DNA from: Streptomyces sp. NRRL S-118
GTDB taxonomy: Bacteria > Actinomycetota > Actinomycetes > Streptomycetales > Streptomycetaceae
Assembly: GCF_000716335.1 (NCBI RefSeq)
Contig: NZ_KL591002.1
Location: 293,282 to 354,869 of the forward strand
Direction: 5' to 3'
Length of the DNA: 61,588 nt
The notes beneath the pieces were generated by a model that had not been told where the DNA came from, searched no databases, and worked only from the letters and a program-made list of their open reading frames with translations. The translations under genes were made by a program, and so were the position numbers. Shown one piece after another: positions 42,357-50,626 of the stretch (position 1 is the stretch's first letter; each line of letters begins with the position of its first letter).

Positions 42357-43199
42357 ATGCAGAGCCTGGCGATGATCGAGAACTGGCCCGTCCCCACCGC
42401 GGCCGCCGCCGTCGTCCGCGCGGACGGAACGGTGGCCGGCGCGCACGGCCCCACGGGGCGCCGCTTCCCGCTGGCCTCGGTCACCAAGCCGCTCGCCGCG
42501 TACGCCGTGCTGGTCGCGTACGAGGAGGGGGCGGTCGAGCTGGACGAGCCGGCCGGGCCCGAGGGGTCCACGGTGCGGCACCTGCTCGCCCACACGTCGG
42601 GCCTGGCGTTCGACGAGCACCGGGTCATGGCGGAGCCGGGGACGCGGCGGATCTACTCCAACGCCGGCTTCGAGGTGCTCGGCGACCACGTCGCGAAGGC
42701 GACGGACATCCCGTTCGCGGAGTACGTGCGCCAGGCGGTGCTGGAGCCGCTGGGCATGACGGACACGACGCTGGACGGCTCTCCCGCGAAGGACGGCGTC
42801 TCGACGGTCGACGACCTGGTGCGGTTCGCGGCCGAGGTGCAGGCGCCGCGGCTGCTGGACGCGCGCACCGTGCTGGCGGCCATGTCGGTGGTGCACCCGG
42901 GGCTGACCGGCATCCTGCCGGGCTACGGCCACCAGCGGCCCAACGACTGGGGTCTCGGCTTCGAGATCCGGGGCTCCAAGTCGCCGCACTGGACGGGGGC
43001 TTCGTCGTCGCCGCGGACGTTCGGGCACTTCGGGCAGTCCGGCACGTTCCTGTGGATCGACCCGGACGCCGGGTGGGCGGGCGGGAACGGCCGGGGCGGT
43101 GCCTGCGTCGCCCTGACCGACCGGGCCTTCGGGCCGTGGGCGATCGAGGCGTGGCCGCCGTTCACGGACGCGGTGCTGGCGGAGCTGCGCGCCTCCTGA
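42357..43199 (+). CDS. Serine hydrolase of the beta-lactamase fold
   Basis: 280 residues. The class C-type active-site motifs are visible: SVTK (serine nucleophile and lysine), YSNAGFE (tyrosine) and HFGQSG near the end. No signal peptide is seen, so it is probably cytoplasmic. It resembles esterases and D-aminopeptidases of the family more than true beta-lactamases. It is divergent from the MerR gene with only 81 bases between them, so the MerR operator may affect it as well. Confidence 0.86.
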   Translation: MQSLAMIENWPVPTAAAAVVRADGTVAGAHGPTGRRFPLASVTKPLAAYAVLVAYEEGAVELDEPAGPEGSTVRHLLAHTSGLAFDEHRVMAEPGTRRIYSNAGFEVLGDHVAKATDIPFAEYVRQAVLEPLGMTDTTLDGSPAKDGVSTVDDLVRFAAEVQAPRLLDARTVLAAMSVVHPGLTGILPGYGHQRPNDWGLGFEIRGSKSPHWTGASSSPRTFGHFGQSGTFLWIDPDAGWAGGNGRGGACVALTDRAFGPWAIEAWPPFTDAVLAELRAS

Positions 43200-43203
43200 G
43201 CGG

Positions 43204-43231
43204 GGGCCGGGCCGGGCTGCCGGCCCGGGCC
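43204..43231. terminator. Hairpin between the convergent hydrolase and pirin genes
   Basis: Arms of about 12 G+C bases (GGGCCGGGCCGG with CCGGCCCGGGCC, one mismatch) pair around GCTG. It fills most of the 33-base gap between the two stops. Confidence 0.6.
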
Positions 43232-43232
43232 G

Positions 43233-43889
43233 TCAGCCGGTCATCTCCCAGACGAGGACCTCGCACGGCGCGACCGCGGTCAGCTCCAGGCCCTCGGCGC
43301 CGGTGATGCGGGCCGCGTCGCCCGGGCCCAGTTCCGCGCCGTCGAGCCGCACCCGTCCGCGGACCACGTGGACGTGGGCGAAGGGCGCGTCCGGCACGGC
43401 CGCGCGCTCGCCCGCCGCGGCCAGGCGCCGTACGTGCAGCGTCGCGCCCGCCGCCGGCACGGGGTACGGCGTCGAGTCGTCGATGCCGGACACGGTGGCG
43501 TACGACGGCTCCCCGCCGGGCTCCAGCGGCGCGAGCCACATCTGCACGAAGACGAGGGGCGCGTCGCCGTCGTTGCGCTCCTCGTGGCGCACCCCTCCGG
43601 CCGCGCTGAGGTGCTGGACGTCGCCGGGGCGGACCACCGTGGCGTGGCCGGCCGAGTCGCGGTGGGTCAGTTCGCCCTCGACGACCCAGGTGACGATCTC
43701 GGTGTGGCTGTGCGGGTGCTCGGCGAAGCCGGCGCCGGGGGCGAGGCGCTCCTCGTTGCACGCGAGGAGCGCGCCGAAGCGGAGGTTGTCCGGGTCGTAG
43801 AAGCGCCCGAAGGAGAAGGCGTGCAGGGTCTCGATCCCGGCGTCGGGATCGCCCCCGCGGTAGCGGTCGCCAGCGCGCCGTACATCCAT
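43233..43889 (-). CDS. Pirin-family protein
   Basis: 218 residues from the ATG at 43889; a GTG one codon upstream is in frame. The N-terminal cupin holds the pirin metal ligands HPHSHTEIVTWVVEGE (His residues and Glu). Pirins bind iron and act as quercetinase-like dioxygenases or redox-sensitive cofactors; one Streptomyces pirin modulates acyl-CoA dehydrogenase and beta-oxidation. It is next to the fatty-acid locus, but not in its operon. Confidence 0.9.
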   Translation of the reverse strand: MDVRRAGDRYRGGDPDAGIETLHAFSFGRFYDPDNLRFGALLACNEERLAPGAGFAEHPHSHTEIVTWVVEGELTHRDSAGHATVVRPGDVQHLSAAGGVRHEERNDGDAPLVFVQMWLAPLEPGGEPSYATVSGIDDSTPYPVPAAGATLHVRRLAAAGERAAVPDAPFAHVHVVRGRVRLDGAELGPGDAARITGAEGLELTAVAPCEVLVWEMTG

Positions 43890-43985
43890 CACGGGCCCAC
43901 CCTAGAACAGGGCTGCCGGGGCGGGGCGGGCGGGGAATCCGGCCCGGCTGGTCACTCCCCCGTCCCGATAAGGCAGTCTTGTCCC

Positions 43986-45170
43986 GTGCCTGAACCCGCA
44001 GCGAACGACGCCCACTCGCATTCCGCGACCCTCAAGCGCCTGGAGCAGTCCTCCGGGCGGCTCGCGGCGAGCGCCATTGCCCGCATGGACGAGACGCTGC
44101 CCTGGTACCGGGCGATGCCCCCGGAGAACCGGTCGTGGATCGGTCTGGTCGCCCAGGCCGGTATCGCCGCGTTCACGGAGTGGTTCCGGCACCCGGAGAC
44201 CCCGCAGGCCATCTCCACGGACGTGTTCGGTACGGCGCCGCGCGAGCTGACCCGGGCGATCACGCTGCGCCAGACCGTCGAGATGGTGCGCACCACGATC
44301 GAGGTCATGGAGTCGGCGATCGAGGAGGTCGCGGCGCCCGGCGACGAGTCGGTGCTGCGCGAGGCGCTGCTGGTCTACGCACGGGAGATCGCCTTCGCGA
44401 CGGCGCAGGTGTACGCCCAGGCCGCCGAGGCCCGCGGCGCCTGGGACGCCCGGCTGGAGTCGCTGGTGGTCAACGCCGTCCTGTCGGGCGAGGCCGACGA
44501 GGGCGCCGTGTCCCGGGCGGCCGCGCTGGGGTGGAACTCCCCGGAGCACGTGTGCGTGATCCTCGGCACCGCTCCGGACGGGGACAGCGAACTGACGGTG
44601 GAGGCGATCCGGCGCGCGGCCCGGCACGCCAAGCTCCAGGTCCTCACGGGTGTGCTGGGCGACCGGCTGGTGGTGATCGCGGGCGGCAGCGACAACCCGC
44701 TGCACGTGGCGAAGGCGCTGATCGGCCCGTACGCGGCCGGGCCGGTCGTGGCGGGCCCGATCGTGCCGGACCTGCTGGCGGCGACCCGGTCCGCGCAGGC
44801 CGCGGCGGCCGGATTGAAGGCGTGTACGGCGTGGCAGGATGCGCCGCGCCCGGTGCTGGCGGACGATCTGCTGCCGGAGCGCGCGATCGCCGGTGACCCG
44901 TCGGCGCGGGAGCAGCTGGTGGAGGACATCTACAGACCACTGGAGGAGGCCGGATCCGCCCTGCTGGAGACGCTGAGCGTCTACCTGGAGCAGGCGAGCA
45001 GCCTGGAGGGTGCGGCGCGGATGCTGTTCGTCCACCCCAACACCGTCCGCTACCGGCTGCGACGTGTGACGGACGTCACCGGATGGTCGCCCTCCGACGT
45101 ACGGTCGGCCTTCACCCTGCGGATCGCCCTGATCCTGGGGCGGTTGGCCGAAGCAGACATCCAGATGTGA
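43986..45170 (+). CDS. fasR: FasR, PucR-type activator of fatty acid synthase genes
   Basis: 394 residues from a GTG. A helical N-terminal part (~1-150) is followed by a GGDEF-like/CdaR middle and a C-terminal PucR helix-turn-helix (ASSLEGAARMLFVHPNTVRYRLRRV). In S. coelicolor FasR activates fabD-fabH-acpP-fabF, lying directly upstream of fabD; the same order is here, with 94 bases to fabD. The identification rests on family plus position and is strong. Confidence 0.93.
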   Translation: MPEPAANDAHSHSATLKRLEQSSGRLAASAIARMDETLPWYRAMPPENRSWIGLVAQAGIAAFTEWFRHPETPQAISTDVFGTAPRELTRAITLRQTVEMVRTTIEVMESAIEEVAAPGDESVLREALLVYAREIAFATAQVYAQAAEARGAWDARLESLVVNAVLSGEADEGAVSRAAALGWNSPEHVCVILGTAPDGDSELTVEAIRRAARHAKLQVLTGVLGDRLVVIAGGSDNPLHVAKALIGPYAAGPVVAGPIVPDLLAATRSAQAAAAGLKACTAWQDAPRPVLADDLLPERAIAGDPSAREQLVEDIYRPLEEAGSALLETLSVYLEQASSLEGAARMLFVHPNTVRYRLRRVTDVTGWSPSDVRSAFTLRIALILGRLAEADIQM

Positions 45171-45264
45171 CCCGCGCCTAGACTTTTGTCGAAGGCCAAC
45201 AATTCGCCCGACGGTTCTTCGTCCCAATCTCCACGGGCGCCCAGGACCGTCCACAAGAGAGAGT
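45171..45264 (+). promoter_or_regulatory. fabD operon promoter region, probable FasR target
   Basis: This 94-base gap is unusually AT-rich at its left end. It holds an inverted pair TTTTGT (45184-45189) and AACAA (45098-45102 relative in the same block, i.e. 45198-45202) nine bases apart. FasR binding sites have been mapped upstream of fabD in S. coelicolor, so this is the natural target; the exact bases are my guess. Confidence 0.45.
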
Positions 45265-46194
45265 GTGAGGGTGCTCGTACTCGTCGCTCCCGGCCAAGGC
45301 GCTCAGGCGCCCGGCTTCCTGACCCCCTGGCTCGACCTCCCCGGTGCCGCCGACCGTCTCGGCGCCTGGTCCGAGGCCATCGGGCTCGACCTCGTCCACT
45401 ACGGCACGAAGGCCGACGCGGACGAGATCCGCGACACGGCCGTCGCCCAGCCGCTGCTGGTGGCCGCCGCGCTGCTGTCCGCCTCCGCGCTCGGGGACGT
45501 CACCCCGGGTGCCGTGGCCGGTCACAGCGTCGGCGAGATCGCCGCCGCCGCGTTCGCGCGGGTGCTCGACGACACGGCCGCGCTCAGGTTCGTCCGCAGC
45601 CGCGGGCTGGCGATGGCGGAGGCCGCCGCCGTCACCGAGACCGGGATGTCGGCGCTGCTCGGCGGCGACCCCGAGGTGACGGTCCCGCACCTGGAGAAGC
45701 TCGGCCTGACCGCGGCGAACGTCAACGGCGCCGGGCAGATCGTCGCGGCCGGCACGATGGAGCAGCTCGCCGCGCTGGCGCAGGACAAGCCCGAGGGCGT
45801 CCGCCGCGTGGTGCCGCTGAAGGTGGCGGGCGCGTTCCACACGCAGCACATGGCACCCGCCGTGACCGCGCTGCAGCAGGTGGCGGACGAGCTCACGGTG
45901 GCCGACCCGGCCGTGCCGTACGTGTCCAACAAGGACGGCCGGACCGTCACCTCGGGCGCCGACGTCGTCGCCCGTCTGGTGGGCCAGGTGGCGAATCCGG
46001 TCCGCTGGGACCTGTGCATGGAAACGTTCCAGCAGCTCGGTGCCACCGCGCTGGTCGAGGTGTGCCCCGGCGGGACCCTCGTCAACATCGCCAAGCGCGC
46101 CCTGCCGGGTGTGGCGACGCTCGCGCTGAAGACGCCGGACGACCTCGACGCGGCGCGCGAGCTCATCGCCGAGCACGCCCGACCCGCCGCCTGA
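45265..46194 (+). CDS. fabD: Malonyl-CoA:ACP transacylase
   Basis: 309 residues from a GTG. The N-terminal PGQGAQ motif and the nucleophile elbow GHSVG (86-90, S88) mark the malonyl transferase; a His in AFHTQHM completes the dyad. It loads malonate onto ACP for type II fatty acid synthesis and for polyketide pathways that share this enzyme in Streptomyces. First gene of the FasR-controlled operon. Confidence 0.97.
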   Translation: MRVLVLVAPGQGAQAPGFLTPWLDLPGAADRLGAWSEAIGLDLVHYGTKADADEIRDTAVAQPLLVAAALLSASALGDVTPGAVAGHSVGEIAAAAFARVLDDTAALRFVRSRGLAMAEAAAVTETGMSALLGGDPEVTVPHLEKLGLTAANVNGAGQIVAAGTMEQLAALAQDKPEGVRRVVPLKVAGAFHTQHMAPAVTALQQVADELTVADPAVPYVSNKDGRTVTSGADVVARLVGQVANPVRWDLCMETFQQLGATALVEVCPGGTLVNIAKRALPGVATLALKTPDDLDAARELIAEHARPAA

Positions 46195-46221
46195 CGCCGC
46201 CTGAACAAGGAGCCACAGAGC

Positions 46222-47223
46222 ATGGCGAAGATCAAGCCCAGCCAGGGCGCCCCGTACGCACGGATCATGGGCGTCGGCGGTTACCGTCCGACCCGGGTCG
46301 TGCCCAACGAGGTGATCCTGGAGACGATCGACTCGTCCGACGAGTGGATCCGTTCGCGCTCCGGCATCGCCACCCGCCACTGGGCCTCCCCGGAGGAGAC
46401 CGTGACGGCGATGTCGGTCGAGGCGGCCGGGAAGGCCATCGCGGACGCAGGGCTCACCCCGGAGCAGATCGGCGGTGTGATCGTCTCCACCGTCTCGCAC
46501 TTCAAGCAGACCCCGGCCGTCGCCACCGAGATCGCCGACAAGATCGGCGCGAAGAAGCCGGCGGCGTTCGACATCTCGGCGGGCTGCGCCGGCTTCGGCT
46601 ACGGCATCACTCTCGCCAAGGGCATGGTGGTCGAGGGCTCCGCCGAGTACGTCCTGGTCATCGGCGTGGAGCGGCTCAGCGACCTGACCGACCTGGAGGA
46701 CCGGGCGACGGCCTTCCTGTTCGGCGACGGCGCGGGCGCGGTCGTCGTCGGCCCCGCGAAGGAGCCCGCGATCGGCCCGACCGTGTGGGGTTCGGAGGGC
46801 GACAAGTCGGAGACCATCAAGCAGACCGTGCCGTGGACGGACTACCGCGACGGCGAGGTCGAGCGGTTCCCGGCCATCACGCAGGAAGGCCAGGCGGTGT
46901 TCCGCTGGGCCGTGTTCGAGATGGCGAAGGTCGCCCAGCAGGCGCTGGACGCCGCCGGTATCACCGCCGCTGACCTGGACGTTTTCATTCCGCACCAGGC
47001 CAACATGCGGATCATCGACTCGATGGTGAAGACCTTGAAGCTGCCGGAGCACGTCACGGTCGCCCGTGACGTGGAGACCACCGGCAACACCTCGGCCGCC
47101 TCGATTCCGCTCGCGATGGAGCGGCTCCTGGCGACCGGGCAGGCGAAGAGCGGCGACACCGCGCTCGTCATCGGCTTCGGGGCGGGTCTCGTCTACGCCG
47201 CGACGGTGGTTACCCTCCCCTAG
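46222..47223 (+). CDS. fabH: 3-oxoacyl-ACP synthase III
   Basis: 333 residues with AAGGAG before the ATG. Catalytic C122 (SAGCAGF), H258 (IPHQAN) and N289 (TGNTSAA) form the KASIII triad. It starts chains by condensing acyl-CoA with malonyl-ACP; in Streptomyces, broad primer choice yields branched fatty acids. Placed between fabD and acpP. Confidence 0.97.
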   Translation: MAKIKPSQGAPYARIMGVGGYRPTRVVPNEVILETIDSSDEWIRSRSGIATRHWASPEETVTAMSVEAAGKAIADAGLTPEQIGGVIVSTVSHFKQTPAVATEIADKIGAKKPAAFDISAGCAGFGYGITLAKGMVVEGSAEYVLVIGVERLSDLTDLEDRATAFLFGDGAGAVVVGPAKEPAIGPTVWGSEGDKSETIKQTVPWTDYRDGEVERFPAITQEGQAVFRWAVFEMAKVAQQALDAAGITAADLDVFIPHQANMRIIDSMVKTLKLPEHVTVARDVETTGNTSAASIPLAMERLLATGQAKSGDTALVIGFGAGLVYAATVVTLP

Positions 47224-47317
47224 GCACCAGTCCGGTTCCTTCCGCGGAAGCGGTCCGGACGACCAGCCTCACACCCCCGAGAAACACCCTCTGAGAAACA
47301 CACCGAAGGAGCGCCAC

Positions 47318-47566
47318 ATGGCCGCCACTCAGGAAGAGATCGTCGAAGGTCTCGCGGAGATCGTGAACGAGATCGCCGGCATCCCGGTCGAGGACGTCCA
47401 GCTGGACAAGTCCTTCACCGACGACCTGGACGTCGACTCGCTGTCCATGGTCGAGGTCGTCGTCGCCGCCGAAGAGCGCTTCGACGTCAAGATTCCCGAC
47501 GAGGACGTCAAGAACCTCAAGACGGTCGGCGACGCTGCCGACTACATCCTGAAGCACCAGGGCTGA
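47318..47566 (+). CDS. acpP: Acyl carrier protein
   Basis: 82 residues. The phosphopantetheine attachment serine is S41 in DVDSLSMVE; the rest is a typical acidic four-helix ACP (GIPVEDVQLDKSF, EDVKNLKTV). AAGGAG precedes the ATG. It carries growing acyl chains between FabH, FabF and the reducing enzymes. Confidence 0.97.
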   Translation: MAATQEEIVEGLAEIVNEIAGIPVEDVQLDKSFTDDLDVDSLSMVEVVVAAEERFDVKIPDEDVKNLKTVGDAADYILKHQG

Positions 47567-47632
47567 TCGGTCCGCCACCCGGCGGTGGCGCCGCATTCAC
47601 GCATACCTCATACACGTGGAGAAAGAATTCCT

Positions 47633-48895
47633 GTGAGCCCGACCAATCGCACCGTGGTCGTCACCGGTATCGGCGCAACCACACCGCTGGGTGGCGACTC
47701 CGCCTCGACCTGGGAAGGTCTGCTGGCGGGACGCTCCGGCGTCAAGCCCCTCGAGGGTGACCGCTTCGCCGACATGCCCGTCCGTATCGCGGCCCCCGCG
47801 GCCGTCGATCCGGGCGAGGTCCTGCCCCGCCCGCTCGCCCGCAAGCTGGACCGCTCGGCGCAGTTCGCCGTGATCGCGGCGCGCGAGGCGTGGGCCGACG
47901 CCGGCTACACCGCGCCCGCGGGCGAGGACGAGAAGATCCGGCCCGAGCGGCTGGGTTCCGTCATCGCCTCCGGCATCGGCGGTGTCACCACCCTGCTCGA
48001 CCAGTACGACGTGCTGAAGGAGAAGGGCGTACGCCGCGTCTCCCCGCACACCGTGCCGATGCTGATGCCCAACAGCCCCTCCGCCAACGTCGGCCTGGAG
48101 GTGAACGCCCAGGCGGGCGTCCACACCCCGGTCTCGGCGTGCGCGTCGGGCGCCGAGGCGATCGGCTACGCGGTCGAGATGATCCGCACCGGCCGCGCCG
48201 ACGTGGTCGTCGCGGGCGGCACCGAGGCGGCGATCCACCCGCTGCCGGTCGCCGCGTTCGCCAACATGATGGCGATGTCCAAGAACAACGACGAGCCCGA
48301 GAAGGCGTCGCGCCCGTACGACAAGGGCCGTGACGGCTTCGTCCTCGGCGAGGGCGCGGGTGTCGTCATCCTGGAGTCCGCCGAGCACGCCGCCGCGCGC
48401 GGGGCCCGGGTGTACTGCGAGGTGCTGGGCCAGGGCCTGTCGGCCGACAGCCACCACATCGCGCAGCCCGAGCCGACGGGCCGCGGCATCGCCGCCGCGC
48501 TGCAGAACCTGCTGGACACCACCGACCTGAAGCCGTCCGAGGTCGTGCACCTCAACGCACACGCCACGTCCACCCCGCAGGGTGACGTCGCCGAGGTGAA
48601 GGCGCTGCGCAAGGTCCTGGGCGACGACCTGGACCACGTCGCCGTGTCGGCCACCAAGTCGATGACGGGGCACCTGCTGGGCGGCGCGGGCGGCATCGAG
48701 ACCGTCGCGACGGTCCTGGCGCTGTACCACCGCACGGCCCCGCCGACGATCAACGTCGACGAGCTGGACGAGGAGGTCGACGCCGACGTCGTCCGTGACG
48801 AGCCGCGCGCGCTGCCGGAGGGCACGATCGCCGCGATCAACAACTCGTTCGGTTTCGGCGGCCACAACGTGGTCCTCGCCTTCCGCACGGTCTGA
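47633..48895 (+). CDS. fabF: 3-oxoacyl-ACP synthase II
   Basis: 420 residues from a GTG with GGAGAAAG upstream. Catalytic C170 is in VSACASGAEA; the histidines are in NAHATSTPQGD and MTGHLLGGAGG. It elongates acyl-ACP with malonyl units. Last gene of the operon, followed directly by a strong terminator. Confidence 0.97.
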   Translation: MSPTNRTVVVTGIGATTPLGGDSASTWEGLLAGRSGVKPLEGDRFADMPVRIAAPAAVDPGEVLPRPLARKLDRSAQFAVIAAREAWADAGYTAPAGEDEKIRPERLGSVIASGIGGVTTLLDQYDVLKEKGVRRVSPHTVPMLMPNSPSANVGLEVNAQAGVHTPVSACASGAEAIGYAVEMIRTGRADVVVAGGTEAAIHPLPVAAFANMMAMSKNNDEPEKASRPYDKGRDGFVLGEGAGVVILESAEHAAARGARVYCEVLGQGLSADSHHIAQPEPTGRGIAAALQNLLDTTDLKPSEVVHLNAHATSTPQGDVAEVKALRKVLGDDLDHVAVSATKSMTGHLLGGAGGIETVATVLALYHRTAPPTINVDELDEEVDADVVRDEPRALPEGTIAAINNSFGFGGHNVVLAFRTV

Positions 48896-48915
48896 CCTCG
48901 CACCACGCGCATGAG

Positions 48916-48950
48916 GACGGGCCCGCCCCCCGGTCGGGGGCGGGCCCGTC
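48916..48950 (+). terminator. Terminator of the fab operon
   Basis: A perfect 15-bp stem (48916-48930 with 48936-48950) and 5-base loop, 20 bases past the fabF stop. Confidence 0.88.
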
Positions 48951-49017
48951 GTCGTGTTCCGGGGCCGTGTCCGCGGGCGGCCGGGACGTGCGGGAGAGGC
49001 GGTCCACGCGGGAGGGG

Positions 49018-49512
49018 TCAGACGACCTGGTGCAGCCAGCGGACGGGGGCGCCCTCGCCTGCGTAGCGGAAGGGCTCCAGCTCGTCGTCCCAGGGCTTGC
49101 CGAGCAGTTTGGCGATCTCCGCCTCCAGCTGGGTCTCGCCCTGGGCGGAGCGGGCCAGGGCGGCGCGCAGCCGGTCCTCGGGGACCAGGATGTCGCCGTG
49201 GATGCCGGTCACCGCGTGGAAGATGCCCAGGTCGGGCGTGGCGCTGTAGCGCTCGCCCTCCGCGGTGGAGGACGGTTCGGCGGTCACCTCGAAGCGGAGC
49301 ATCTGCCAGCCGCGCAGCGCGGACGCCAGCTTGGAGGCGGTGCCCGGTTCGCCCTGCCAGGAGAACTCGGCTCTCCAGGTGCCCGGGGAGGCCGGCTGCC
49401 GGATCCAGTCGAGCTGGACCCGCGCACCGAGCACGCCCGCCACCGCCCATTCGACGTGCGGGCACAGCGCGCGCGGTGCGGAGTGTACGTACAGGACTCC
49501 ACGTGTCGTCAC
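49018..49512 (-). CDS. DUF3145 protein
   Basis: 164 residues from a GTG at 49512 with GGAGG five bases upstream. The conserved order VLYVHSAPRALCPHVEWAV, WRAEFSWQGEPGTASKLASALRGW and AGEGAPVRWLHQVV is that of an actinobacterial family found beside the fab genes in S. coelicolor. No enzymatic motif is known. It is convergent with fabF. Confidence 0.88.
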   Translation of the reverse strand: MTTRGVLYVHSAPRALCPHVEWAVAGVLGARVQLDWIRQPASPGTWRAEFSWQGEPGTASKLASALRGWQMLRFEVTAEPSSTAEGERYSATPDLGIFHAVTGIHGDILVPEDRLRAALARSAQGETQLEAEIAKLLGKPWDDELEPFRYAGEGAPVRWLHQVV

Positions 49513-49762
49513 CGGGACCTCCAGTGTGGGACGAGGTTCGCCTTTCCCAGCGGCCTCAGTAAACAGCATCGGGAGCGAAACTCCGCAAAAGGGACAGCAT
49601 GTGACGTGATGTAATTTACCGGAGCCGGTTGGCCGGGGCGCTTCAGGTTCGACGGGGAAAAGCTACCGTGCGCCACGGGGATCGGTATGACGTACGGTCG
49701 GTCCCATCGGCCGATGACACCAAGCTTTCACCCGCCAGGACTCCGAGGAAAGGGCCGGGAGG

Positions 49763-50626
49763 ATGCCCGCCATACGCATGCGTTCCGCCGTAGCCATGTG
49801 GGTGACGACGGTTGTGGTGGCAGCGGCCGCGCTGACCGGATGCGACACGCCGTCAGAGGGCGGCGCACGCAAGACGTCACCCCGCCCGTCGCCCTCCCCC
49901 ACGCCCGTGTGGGACCGCAGTCCGGCATCCGTCGCCGCCGTGGGCGACTCCATCACGCGCGGCCTGAACGCCTGCGTCCTGCTGGCCGACTGCCCCGAGG
50001 CGTCCTGGGCGACGGGCACCGACGCGCAGGTGAAGAGCCTCGCCACGCGGCTCGGCACCCCGGGCTGGAACTTCGCCCGCTCCGGGGCCCGGATGGCCGA
50101 GCTGCCCGGGCAGATGTCGCTCGCCGCCGCGAAGAAGCCCGGCCTGATCACGGTGATGGCCGGGGCCAACGACGCCTGCCGGGACTCGGCCCGGCTGATG
50201 ACTCCGGTCGCCGACTTCCGCGCCTCCTTCGAGCAGGCCATGCGGGAGCTGCGCAAGGTCTCCCCCACCACGCAGGTCTACGTCTCCAGCGTCCCCGACC
50301 TCAAGCGCCTGTGGTCCGAGGGGCGAGGCAACCCCCTCGGCAAGCAGATCTGGAAGCTCGGCCTGTGCCGTTCGATGCTCGCCGACGCCGACGACCTGGG
50401 CAGCTCCGCCGAGCAGCGGCGCACCCGGGTCCACGAACGGGTGATGGCGTACAACACGGTCCTGAGGGACGTCTGCGCGAAGGACGCGCGCTGCCGGTAC
50501 GACGGCGGCGCGGTGTTCGCCTACCGCTTCACCGGTGAGCAGCTGAGCCCGTGGGACTGGTTCCACCCCAGCCGGAACGGCCAGGAGCGGCTGGCGGAGA
50601 TCGCGTACCGCGTCATCACCTCGTGA
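49763..50626 (+). CDS. SGNH/GDSL hydrolase lipoprotein
   Basis: 287 residues. A signal peptide with lipobox LTGC (~24-27) anchors it to the outer membrane face. Motifs of the SGNH fold follow in order: VGDSIT (nucleophile Ser), MAGAND (Gly/Asn block) and WFHPSRNG (Asp-x-x-His type, here F-HP). A Pro/Ser/Thr linker sits after the lipobox. It probably hydrolyses an ester on lipids or wall polymers. Its end overlaps the convergent GH3 gene by 11 bases. Confidence 0.9.
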   Translation: MPAIRMRSAVAMWVTTVVVAAAALTGCDTPSEGGARKTSPRPSPSPTPVWDRSPASVAAVGDSITRGLNACVLLADCPEASWATGTDAQVKSLATRLGTPGWNFARSGARMAELPGQMSLAAAKKPGLITVMAGANDACRDSARLMTPVADFRASFEQAMRELRKVSPTTQVYVSSVPDLKRLWSEGRGNPLGKQIWKLGLCRSMLADADDLGSSAEQRRTRVHERVMAYNTVLRDVCAKDARCRYDGGAVFAYRFTGEQLSPWDWFHPSRNGQERLAEIAYRVITS